A stretch of 8,777 bases of DNA, from assembly GCA_004525275.1 (NCBI GenBank), contig SPCO01000047.1:1-8777 (forward strand). Direction: 5' to 3'. This stretch comes from Thermomicrobiales bacterium (GTDB lineage Bacteria > Chloroflexota > Limnocylindria > Limnocylindrales > CSP1-4). Position numbers and translations under genes: made by a program. The stretch's first letter is position 1. Each line of letters opens with the position of its first letter. The notes beneath the pieces were generated by a model, which searched no databases, had not been told where the DNA came from, and worked only from the letters and a program-made list of their open reading frames with translations. This document shows positions 1 to 5,702 of the stretch, one piece after another.

Positions 1-46
1 CCCCTTGGGGGTACCACTGCTGCTACCATCGGCCGCGATGGAGATC

Positions 47-391
47 ATGGGCGTCCAGATCCGGACGATCATCAACGACAACACGGCTGCACGCTGCGAT
101 GGCTGTCTTCAGGTCATCGATGGGACGCCCTGGCGGGTCAATCTGCTGGACATCGTGGCAGCCGAGTCGCCCGTCGCCTGGACGGAGCGTCCGACCGTCA
201 ACCCCGGCCCGTTCGAGTTCCACGGCGATCCGGACTGCGTCCGGCGCTGGATGGCGGACAAGGGCTACCTGTTCTGCCGACGCGGCGAGGTCCGCGAGAT
301 CATGCGCCCGGTCTCGATCCCGACCGACCCACCGGTCCTGGGTTTGTGCGATGGGATCCATCGCGACGATCACGAGTTCGTTCCCGCCTGA
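47..391 (+). CDS. Small cysteine-containing hypothetical protein
   Basis: This is a short soluble protein of about 114 residues that I do not recognise. A CxxC pair lies near the N-terminus (CDGC, about residues 17-20 from this start). It is followed about 40 residues later by an H-x4-C arrangement (HGDPDC) and two more cysteines, a spacing compatible with a small zinc-binding fold, though that is inference. I see no signal peptide or membrane segment. The start is uncertain: ATG at 47 has a GGAG four bases upstream of the gap but only a 3-nt spacer, ATG at 38 is in frame without a clear ribosome site, and TTG at 5 is also in frame. The gene could even begin before the window. The stop is TGA at 389-391. 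It reads the same way as the HTH gene downstream but is separated from it by 195 bp and a promoter candidate, so it is probably a separate transcription unit. Confidence 0.6.
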   Translation: MGVQIRTIINDNTAARCDGCLQVIDGTPWRVNLLDIVAAESPVAWTERPTVNPGPFEFHGDPDCVRRWMADKGYLFCRRGEVREIMRPVSIPTDPPVLGLCDGIHRDDHEFVPA

Positions 392-422
392 GGGACCCGG
401 CCGTGACCACGTCTCGGTGCGT

Positions 423-452
423 TTGACACGTGCTCGCCGGGACGCCTATCCT
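423..452 (+). promoter_or_regulatory. Sigma70-type promoter candidate for the HTH/membrane-protein unit
   Basis: A perfect TTGACA at 423-428 is followed after 18 bp by TATCCT at 447-452 (four of six matches to TATAAT). It lies in the 392-586 gap, about 130 bp before the HTH start codon. A 6-bp inverted repeat, GCCGGG at 436-441 and CCCGGC at 456-461, flanks the -10 box symmetrically. ACACGTG at 426-432, overlapping the -35, recurs inverted as CACGTGT at 502-508. These are plausible regulator sites. The rest of the gap shows no gene. Confidence 0.45.
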
Positions 453-586
453 GCGCCCGGCAGGACGAATCACGAATACCAAGATTCACCTAGATTTCTC
501 CCACGTGTTTCCCGTCGACAGGGCTTGGCCGGGCGACCCACCCCCGCCGCCGGCCTGCCCCGTCGGCACCCTGCACCGAGGCTTCC

Positions 587-1249
587 GTGTCCCACGCCAG
601 ACTCGACGCGCCCGCCCAGCCAGCCTGGCTGTCGCTTGGACCCGCCAGCCGACTCGTCGGGGTGGATCCCGACACCTTGCGACGCTGGGCTGACGAGGGC
701 CGGATCGAAACGTTCATCACGCCGGGTGGCCATCGTCGCTTTGAACGGCGGGCGATCGACATCCTGGTGGCGACCCGCCGACCCGGCAGCCGCCCGTTGG
801 CGAGTCTTGGCGCCAGCCCGGAGCGAGTGAACCGGGCGTACCGAAAGCGCTACGCATCGGACACCGGCGGCCATGGTGTGGCAATCGACGACACCGCCGG
901 GCGAGAGCAGTATCGGCAGGACGGTCGACGCCTGGTCGAGGCGCTGGTGGCCCACCTCGACGCGGATGTCGCTGACGAGATCTCGCGCGCTCGGGCTGAG
1001 GCAGAGGCGACGGCCCTCGTCGATGACCTGGCTCGGCGCCTGGCGAGCGCCGGCACGAGCCTGACCGAGGCCGTCAGTCTGTTCGTGGCCGCACGTCGAC
1101 CATTCCTGGACGCCTTGACCGGGCTCGGCCGGCGGCGAGCCCTCGACGCGGCCAGGCTCGCGACGTTGTACGAGGACGCCTCCGGGCTGCTCGATCGCCT
1201 GCTGCTGCGCCTCATCGAGACCTTCCAGCTGGCAGCACGCGAGTCATGA
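587..1249 (+). CDS. MerR/BldC-like helix-turn-helix DNA-binding protein
   Basis: This predicted transcriptional regulator has 220 residues. Residues about 16-62 form a MerR/excisionase-type winged HTH: a recognition-helix region (VGVDPDTLRRWADEGRI) is followed by the wing-like TPGGHRRF, a typical signature of this superfamily. A linker of about 45 residues leads to an all-helical C-terminal domain (about 108-216), rich in Ala, Arg, Leu and Asp, that I cannot assign to a named ligand-binding family. It has none of the Cys clusters of metal-sensing MerR proteins. The GTG start at 587 is chosen because GAGG at 578-581 precedes it with a 5-nt spacer. Its TGA overlaps the ATG of the downstream membrane protein (ATGA at 1246-1249), so the two are almost certainly co-translated. 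Autoregulation at the 423-461 promoter region is inferred, not shown. Confidence 0.8.
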   Translation: MSHARLDAPAQPAWLSLGPASRLVGVDPDTLRRWADEGRIETFITPGGHRRFERRAIDILVATRRPGSRPLASLGASPERVNRAYRKRYASDTGGHGVAIDDTAGREQYRQDGRRLVEALVAHLDADVADEISRARAEAEATALVDDLARRLASAGTSLTEAVSLFVAARRPFLDALTGLGRRRALDAARLATLYEDASGLLDRLLLRLIETFQLAARES

Positions 1250-2358
1250 ACCCGACGGTCGTCCTGCCGGCGCTGACCTCGATCCTCGCCCTCGCCTTCG
1301 CGCTGGCGCTGTTCGACCAATGGCGGGAACGACGAGGCGGGTTCCAGCTGATCTGGACGATCGGGATGGTCTTCTATGGGGTCGGGGCCGGTTGCGAAGC
1401 GATCGCCGCGGCCAATGGCTGGAACGAGGGGCTGTATCGGGCCTGGTATCTGGCCGGTGCCGTGTGGACCGCGGGCTGGCTTGGCCTGGGGACTGCCTTC
1501 CTGCTCGGCCGCACGCGGTTCGGGTACAGCTTTGCGTTGTGCCTGTTCTTCGGAGGATTGTTCACGTTCCTCATCCGCAACAGGCCCGAGTACGAGGGCG
1601 CCGGCGCGCTTCCGCTCCTGTACTTCATCGTGGCCGGGATCCTGGCCCTGGCGGTCGCGGTCGAGACCTATTTCGCGAACGATCGCTGGCCATTGTTGGC
1701 CGCCACGGCCGTCGTCGGGGCCACCGGTTTGAGCCTGGTGCTCATGGCTACGACGACATTGGCCGCACCCGGTTACGCCACCGACCCGGCGACCGGCGCA
1801 CCCATCGCGATCCTCTTCCCGCCCTCGTTGCGGCTGCTCACCCCGTTCCTCAATATCACCGGGGCCTTCGCGTTGATCCTGGGCGCGATCTTCTCGACCT
1901 ACGTATTCATGCCCAAACGCCGGGTGCTCGCCTACTCGCTCGATCCCAACCAACCCGGTGACGAGTTCCTGTTCAATCTGGTCATCGCGCCGGTGGCGAT
2001 CATGGTGAACCTGGTGGCATCGCTGCCCGGGGCAGCAGGGGCGTTGCTGGCCGGGAGACTCCACAGTCGGGTCCCGGCCACGATCCTCATCGCGGTTGGT
2101 GCCTTTGTCGCGACCCTTGGCGATACGCTCAATCGCTTCGGGATGACCGAGTGGTTCCAGGTTGGCAAGTTCCTGGGTGTGCTCTTCCTGTTTGCGGGGT
2201 TCCTCGTGTCAGTCGAAGTCTTCCGCCAGTTCCGGGTGCCATTCACCTCCATCCGCCTCTCGCGGACTCGCACCGAATCGCCCGGCGCCGAGGCACTGGC
2301 AACCGCAGCCGAGGCGTCGGCCGATGATGCCGCGTCGCCAACGGAGGCGACCGCCTAG
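1246..2358 (+). CDS. Multi-pass integral membrane protein of unknown function
   Basis: This 370-residue protein has about nine or ten hydrophobic segments, roughly at residues 3-22, 34-55, 66-87, 93-110, 122-141, 149-172, 197-221, 242-268, 279-294 and 306-325. A short loop between segments six and seven contains DPATGAP. The C-terminal tail of about 35 residues is Ala/Glu/Thr-rich, acidic and probably cytoplasmic. I see no transporter, kinase or enzyme motif, so I assign no function. The ATG lies inside the ATGA overlap with the HTH gene, and no independent Shine-Dalgarno is needed. Tight coupling to a DNA-binding protein suggests a membrane partner, target or signal source for that regulator. 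A GC-rich stem-loop begins at the last base of its TAG stop. Confidence 0.75.
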   Translation: MNPTVVLPALTSILALAFALALFDQWRERRGGFQLIWTIGMVFYGVGAGCEAIAAANGWNEGLYRAWYLAGAVWTAGWLGLGTAFLLGRTRFGYSFALCLFFGGLFTFLIRNRPEYEGAGALPLLYFIVAGILALAVAVETYFANDRWPLLAATAVVGATGLSLVLMATTTLAAPGYATDPATGAPIAILFPPSLRLLTPFLNITGAFALILGAIFSTYVFMPKRRVLAYSLDPNQPGDEFLFNLVIAPVAIMVNLVASLPGAAGALLAGRLHSRVPATILIAVGAFVATLGDTLNRFGMTEWFQVGKFLGVLFLFAGFLVSVEVFRQFRVPFTSIRLSRTRTESPGAEALATAAEASADDAASPTEATA

Positions 2359-2376
2359 GCCGGACTCGAGCCGGCC
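2358..2376 (+). terminator. GC-rich stem-loop at the end of the membrane-protein gene
   Basis: GGCCGG at 2358-2363 pairs with CCGGCC at 2371-2376 around a 7-nt loop, starting on the last base of the TAG stop. There is no U-tract after it. It could be a U-less intrinsic terminator or an mRNA 3'-end stabiliser, but a short GC stem could also arise by chance in DNA of this composition. Confidence 0.35.
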
Positions 2377-2380
2377 GCCC

Positions 2381-2386
2381 TACCAT
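2381..2386 (+). promoter_or_regulatory. Weak -10-like element just before the EamA gene
   Basis: TACCAT at 2381-2386 matches TATAAT at four of six positions and lies 9 nt before the ATG at 2396. Initiation from it would fall close to the start codon. No convincing -35 is seen at the expected spacing, and no Shine-Dalgarno precedes the ATG. The proposal of a leaderless or nearly leaderless transcript is therefore tentative. Confidence 0.25.
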
Positions 2387-2395
2387 GGGCCTCGA

Positions 2396-3379
2396 ATGTC
2401 AACACCTGCTCGCCCAGCCGTCGGCGGGTTCGTCATCGTGCTGGTGGCCGCCTCGCTGTTCGGGATGCTCGGACCGTTGTCCCGATTCGCTTACGACGCG
2501 GGGATGGAACCGCTGCCATTCGTCGCCTGGCGCGCCTTGATCGGGTTCGTCGGGACCATCGCGTTCGTCGCGTGGCGGGTCTCACGGGGGCGGGAGCCGC
2601 TGATCCGTCTCGCCGATCTCGACCGTGGCGCACGGATCAGCCTGATGGTCGCCGCGATTGCGGCGTTCGGCCTGAACCTGTTCATGTTCATCGCGTTCGA
2701 CCTGGTGACCGTCGCGCTGGCGTTGCTTGGCTTCTATATCTACCCGGTGATCGTGGCCGTCGCCAACGTCGTTTCCGGCCGCGAGTCGCTTGATGGGGCG
2801 CGCATCGTCGCTCTCAGTCTGGCCATCGCGGGCATGGTCGCCGTCGTGGCGTCTCAGCTGGATCCGTCTGCCGGGTTCCGATTCGAAGCGCTGGGCTTCG
2901 GACTTGCCCTCGGTGCAGCCGCCTGCCAGGCCGTCTTCATGCTGACTAGCCGAAGTGGCTATGCCAAGGTCCCCGCGTCGCAGGCGATGGTCGTTGTCCT
3001 GGGCACGACCGTCGTTGCCAGCCTGCTGATCTCACTCGTCGCCGGATCAGGAGCCGCGCTCGCCTTTCCGCTCAGCGATCCCTCCGTACTGCCACTGCTG
3101 CTATTCACCGGGCTCTTCGCCGCTGCGATCCCGTCGGCCCTGTTCCTCGCCGGGATCCGGATCGTCGGCGGGACCCGATCCGGGATCCTCATGTTGTTCG
3201 AGCCCGTGGTCGGGGTGGCCCTCGCGGCCGTCCTGCTTGGCGAACGGCTTGCTCCGATCCAGATCGTCGGCGGGCTGGCCATCCTCCTTGCAGCGCTCAT
3301 CCTTCAACGCTCAGCCGCACCGGGCGGTCGGATCGTGGCCGCGCCGGCCATCGAAGCCGACGAAGCTGCGATCCCATGA
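2396..3379 (+). CDS. EamA/DMT-superfamily transporter
   Basis: This inner-membrane permease of 327 residues belongs to the drug/metabolite transporter superfamily. Two EamA repeats, about residues 11-152 and 166-304, give ten predicted transmembrane helices. The second repeat ends with the characteristic FEPVVGVALAAVLLGERL followed by a final hydrophobic helix, which is the strongest family mark. The C-terminal 20 residues are a short polar tail. Substrate cannot be read from sequence: members export or import amino acids, nucleotides, sugars and other metabolites. The reading frame stays open upstream to 2162, but that part overlaps the preceding gene and is Arg/Pro/Ser-rich shadow. The ATG at 2396 gives a normal family length and a first helix that begins at residue 11. 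No clear ribosome site precedes it. A perfect GC hairpin follows the TGA stop. Confidence 0.88.
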   Translation: MSTPARPAVGGFVIVLVAASLFGMLGPLSRFAYDAGMEPLPFVAWRALIGFVGTIAFVAWRVSRGREPLIRLADLDRGARISLMVAAIAAFGLNLFMFIAFDLVTVALALLGFYIYPVIVAVANVVSGRESLDGARIVALSLAIAGMVAVVASQLDPSAGFRFEALGFGLALGAAACQAVFMLTSRSGYAKVPASQAMVVVLGTTVVASLLISLVAGSGAALAFPLSDPSVLPLLLFTGLFAAAIPSALFLAGIRIVGGTRSGILMLFEPVVGVALAAVLLGERLAPIQIVGGLAILLAALILQRSAAPGGRIVAAPAIEADEAAIP

Positions 3380-3381
3380 CC

Positions 3382-3400
3382 CGGCCGGCGTGCTCGGCCG
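3382..3400 (+). terminator. GC-rich stem-loop after the EamA gene
   Basis: CGGCCG at 3382-3387 pairs with CGGCCG at 3395-3400 around a 7-nt loop, two bases after the TGA at 3377-3379. No U-tract follows. The geometry (6-bp stem, 7-nt loop) matches the element at 2358-2376. It could be a U-less terminator; it also marks the point where the DinB remnant loses its N-terminal half. Confidence 0.35.
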
Positions 3401-3406
3401 AAGGCG

Positions 3407-3711
3407 ATGGCCCTTATCCGCCTCCGACGGCTGATCGCCGAAGACATGCCCGTCATCCCCACCTACGACGAGCCGGAATGGGCCCGACGGCTGGATTACG
3501 ACCGGCCGGTGGCATCGTCGCTGGCTGTCCTCCGGGCCGTTCGAGGCGCGAGCCTCCAATTACTGCAGTCGCTCGATGAAGGCGAATGGGCCCGCTCCGG
3601 CACCCTACCGAGTCCGGGCCCTACACGGTCACCGACTGGTTGCGCATCTACACCTCACACAGTCATGACCACGCCGGCCAGATCCTTCGCGCTCGTCGCG
3701 GTGAGGACTGA
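3407..3711 (+). pseudogene. DinB-like protein remnant, N-terminally truncated and frameshifted
   Basis: Frame one from ATG 3407 encodes RLRRLIAEDMPVIPTYDE, then EWARRLDYDRP and a helix ending DEGEWARSG (residue 65). After about 3599-3601 the homology moves to another frame: HPTESGPYTVTDWLRIY, then TSHSHDHAGQILRARR and a TGA at 3709-3711. Joined, this gives about 101 residues that look like the C-terminal part of DinB/YfiT four-helix metal-binding proteins, including the late His-rich helix. One missing base (for example GGG read as GG before CAC) would restore the frame. The N-terminal part, expected to carry the first helix and first metal-ligand His, is absent: only 27 nt separate this ATG from the EamA stop, which is in the same frame. 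Either the gene has decayed, or the frameshift is an assembly or sequencing error on an already truncated gene. Family assignment is from recognition of the pattern, without a search. Confidence 0.6.
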
Positions 3712-3727
3712 CCTCGCCTTCCGGCCG

Positions 3728-4510
3728 ATGACGAACCTCGTCTTCATCCACGGGACCCGCCTGACGGCCTCGATGTGGACCGCCCAGCTCGCCGCTCTGG
3801 GCACCGAATTCCAAGCGGTCGCGGTCGATCTGCCGGGCCACGGCGAACGCGCTGATGAGACCTTTACGCTGGATCGCGCGATCGATGTCGTTGGGGAGAC
3901 CATCGATGGTTTGCCGAGCGGCCGCGCCGTTGTCGTCGGTCTGTCGCTCGGTGGTTATGTCGCGATGGCGCTCGCTGCTACGTCACCGACACGGGTCCAG
4001 GGGTTGGTCCTGTCCGGTGCGACGGCCGAGCCGGTGGGCTGGCGGGAACTGTCGCTGCGAGCTGTGGCCAGCCTGATGGATGCCATCGATGGCCCGCGGC
4101 TCGATCGGGCCCAGGAGCGCTACTACCGGTCTCGGTACCCGGCGGAGATCGCCGAACCGATCATCGAAGGTGGCTTCTGGATGCGGGGTGGGGCGGAAGC
4201 GCTGCGAGCGCTCGCCGGTGAGCGATTCCTGTCGCGCCTGGCGGCCTATCCGGGCCGCACCCAGATCCTCAACGGCGAGTACGACCTCGTCTTTCGGCCG
4301 GGTGCGCCGAGGTTCGCGGCGGCAGCCCGCGATGCCAGTCGCGTGCGCCTGCGAGGTGCGACCCATATGGCGAATCTCGACCGACCGGCGGCCTTCAATG
4401 CGGCCGTCCGCCGCTTCGCCCGATCATTGACCGAAGGGGCGGGCGTACCAGAGACCGGGGCGGCGAGTGACCACGGCAAGGTGGCAGGATCCCAACCCGG
4501 TGGACGGTAA
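3728..4510 (+). CDS. Alpha/beta-fold hydrolase
   Basis: This 260-residue protein is a serine hydrolase of the alpha/beta fold. The oxyanion-hole HG is at residues 8-9 (VFIHGT). The nucleophile elbow GLSLGG places Ser73 in GxSxG. A likely acid is Asp186 in NGEYDLVF, and the catalytic His213 lies in GATHMANLDRP. All triad members are present, so the enzyme should be active. The substrate (ester, lactone or similar) cannot be inferred. The last 25 residues are polar and outside the core fold. The frame is open back to 3407, but residues before the ATG at 3728 belong to the DinB remnant read in and out of frame. ATG 3728 gives a normal N-terminal strand (MTNLVFIHG) and lies 16 bp after the restored DinB stop, as expected for a former two-gene operon. 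No strong Shine-Dalgarno is visible, and GTG 3701 is an in-frame alternative. Confidence 0.85.
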   Translation: MTNLVFIHGTRLTASMWTAQLAALGTEFQAVAVDLPGHGERADETFTLDRAIDVVGETIDGLPSGRAVVVGLSLGGYVAMALAATSPTRVQGLVLSGATAEPVGWRELSLRAVASLMDAIDGPRLDRAQERYYRSRYPAEIAEPIIEGGFWMRGGAEALRALAGERFLSRLAAYPGRTQILNGEYDLVFRPGAPRFAAAARDASRVRLRGATHMANLDRPAAFNAAVRRFARSLTEGAGVPETGAASDHGKVAGSQPGGR

Positions 4511-4511
4511 G

Positions 4512-4534
4512 GCCAGCGGCATGCCGATTCTGGC
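4512..4534 (+). terminator. Bulged stem-loop after the hydrolase gene
   Basis: GCCAG at 4512-4516 pairs with CTGGC at 4530-4534. Nested inside, CGG at 4517-4519 pairs with CCG at 4524-4526 around CATG, leaving a 3-nt bulge. It starts one base after the TAA at 4508-4510 and has no U-tract. The rest of the 4511-4744 gap shows no gene I can support; it holds this element and the galU promoter region. Confidence 0.35.
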
Positions 4535-4680
4535 GTCGGCGGCCGCAGTTCGGCGTCCTCCAGGATCGCCGCTGAGCGTAGTTTCAGGTTCGCTGGTCCG
4601 ATCGCGGCCTGGCGGTGAGTCAAGCTCGGGTCTGTACCACGCTCGGCCAGCCCGTCAGCGGCACCCGCCCGACCTCTGCC

Positions 4681-4709
4681 CGGGCCGATTCGGGGCCCGC
4701 CGCTATACT
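4681..4709 (+). promoter_or_regulatory. galU promoter candidate
   Basis: TATACT at 4704-4709 matches TATAAT at five of six positions and lies 35 bp before the galU ATG, giving a leader of about 30 nt. No TTGACA-like -35 is found at 16-18 bp. Instead the region holds a short inverted repeat, CGGGCC at 4681-4686 and GGCCCG at 4694-4699, which could be an operator or chance. The galU ribosome site is GAGG at 4737-4740 with a 4-nt spacer. Confidence 0.45.
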
Positions 4710-4744
4710 GGCGCGACCCGCCCACCCCTAACCGTTGAGGTTCG

Positions 4745-5623
4745 ATGCGCGTCCGTAAAGCTGTCTTCCCGGCCGCGGGCTGGGGAACCCGCTTCCTGCC
4801 CGCCACCAAGGCCCAGCCCAAGGAGATGCTCCCGCTGGTCGACAAGCCGATCATCCAGTACGCGGTCGAGGAGGCCGTGGCGGCTGGCATCGAGCAGGTC
4901 ATCATCGTCACCTCCAGCCAGAAGCGCGCGATCGAGGACCATTTCGACCTGTCCTACGAACTCGAGCATCTGCTCGAGGAGAAGGGCGACATCGAGATGC
5001 TCCGCCAGGTCCGGGGGATCAGCGATCTGGCCCAGGTGGCGTACGTGCGCCAGAAGGAACAGCTCGGTCTCGGGCATGCGGTGCTGATGGCCAAGGACCT
5101 GATCGGGCACGAGCCCTTCGCAGTGATCCTGCCCGACGACGTCGTCATCGCCGACCGGCCGTGTATCGGTCAGCTCATCCACGCCTACCACCAGACTCAT
5201 AACTCGGTCGTAGCCGTCATGAACGTCCCACCCGCCGACGTCGGCCGGTACGGCATCATCGCCTCCGAACCATCGGTGGATCCCCTCGATCACGGTCGCC
5301 TGCACCGGGTGACCCGGATCGTGGAGAAACCGGAGGTCGGCTCTGCACCGTCGAACCTGGCCGTCATCGGACGCTATGTCCTGACGCCCAAGATCTTCGA
5401 CAAATTGGAGCAGACCCAGGGCGGTGCCGGTGGCGAGATCCAGCTGACCGACGCGATCGCCGCGCTGATGGAGGAGCAGGAGGTCTTTGGCTACGAGTTC
5501 GAGGGCACCCGCTATGACGCCGGCACGGTCATGGGCTGGCTCAAGGCCTCGGTCGAAATCGCGCTGGCCCGTCAGGACCTCGGCACCGAATTCCGGGTCT
5601 ACCTCCAGGAACTCCAGCTCTGA
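4745..5623 (+). CDS. galU: UTP--glucose-1-phosphate uridylyltransferase
   Basis: This cytoplasmic enzyme of 292 residues makes UDP-glucose and pyrophosphate from UTP and glucose 1-phosphate, feeding cell-surface glycan, glycolipid and trehalose or glycogen metabolism. The nucleotidyltransferase signature is at residues 11-28 (AGWGTRFLPATKAQPKEM). Other GalU marks are QLGLGHAV (106-113), LPDDVV (129-134) with the metal-binding Asp region, VEKPEVG (193-199), GGEIQLTDAI (229-238) and YDAG (257-260). Length and motifs fit GalU better than the RfbA/RmlA thymidylyltransferases, which lack the GLGHAV block. Position 13 is Trp where many relatives have Leu; this is not expected to abolish function. 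The ATG at 4745 is supported by GAGG at 4737-4740 and the start of the first beta strand (VRKAVFPAAG). The kinase follows 79 bp downstream on the same strand, and a stable hairpin lies between them. Confidence 0.95.
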   Translation: MRVRKAVFPAAGWGTRFLPATKAQPKEMLPLVDKPIIQYAVEEAVAAGIEQVIIVTSSQKRAIEDHFDLSYELEHLLEEKGDIEMLRQVRGISDLAQVAYVRQKEQLGLGHAVLMAKDLIGHEPFAVILPDDVVIADRPCIGQLIHAYHQTHNSVVAVMNVPPADVGRYGIIASEPSVDPLDHGRLHRVTRIVEKPEVGSAPSNLAVIGRYVLTPKIFDKLEQTQGGAGGEIQLTDAIAALMEEQEVFGYEFEGTRYDAGTVMGWLKASVEIALARQDLGTEFRVYLQELQL

Positions 5624-5640
5624 CGGAGCGGCACGTGCGG

Positions 5641-5646
5641 TACGAT
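5641..5646 (+). promoter_or_regulatory. Weak -10-like element before the kinase
   Basis: TACGAT at 5641-5646 matches TATAAT at four of six positions. There is no convincing -35 (CTCTGA lies at the right distance). If used, transcription would start around 5652-5655, at the base of the hairpin at 5652-5678. Evidence is thin, and the kinase may equally be read through from galU. Confidence 0.2.
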
Positions 5647-5651
5647 GCGGC

Positions 5652-5678
5652 TCGTGGCCCGCGAAGCGGCAGCCACGA
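5652..5678 (+). terminator. Strong stem-loop between galU and the PASTA kinase
   Basis: TCGTGGC at 5652-5658 pairs with GCCACGA at 5672-5678. Directly inside it, CCGC at 5659-5662 pairs with GCGG at 5666-5669 around a GAA loop, with a 2-nt bulge (CA, 5670-5671). This makes about 11 base pairs, the strongest hairpin I see in an intergenic gap here. It starts 28 nt after the galU TGA and has no U-tract. It is either the galU transcript end or a structured leader of the kinase mRNA. Confidence 0.4.
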
Positions 5679-5702
5679 TGACCAAGGGTCGAAGGGGATG
5701 AC

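Noticed and set aside
850..2064. A 404-codon open frame on the minus strand opposite the HTH and membrane-protein genes
   Set aside because: Its product is dominated by Arg, Gln, Gly and Pro with no domain. The opposite strand encodes proteins with coherent HTH and membrane-helix patterns, an ATGA coupling and a Shine-Dalgarno. It is a high-GC shadow frame.
2162..2395. N-terminal extension of the EamA frame back to 2162
   Set aside because: The extra 78 residues are Arg/Pro/Ser-rich, overlap the membrane-protein gene in another frame and would precede a normal first helix. ATG 2396 gives the standard family length.
3407..3727. Reading the 3407-4510 frame as one fused DinB-hydrolase protein
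   Set aside because: The DinB homology leaves this frame at about 3600 and ends at its own TGA at 3709-3711. The bridge from about residue 66 to 107 is low-complexity out-of-frame sequence, so no real fusion.
4781..4783. Trp in the GalU signature (AGWGTR instead of AGLGTR)
   Set aside because: An aromatic residue at this loop position appears tolerated in this enzyme group, and every other signature is intact; not a sign of lost function.
4246..4911. A 221-codon minus-strand frame spanning the hydrolase end, the 4511-4744 gap and the galU start
   Set aside because: It is the only long frame in the gap, but the product has no recognisable motif and runs antisense through two well-supported genes. 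It explains nothing better than chance.
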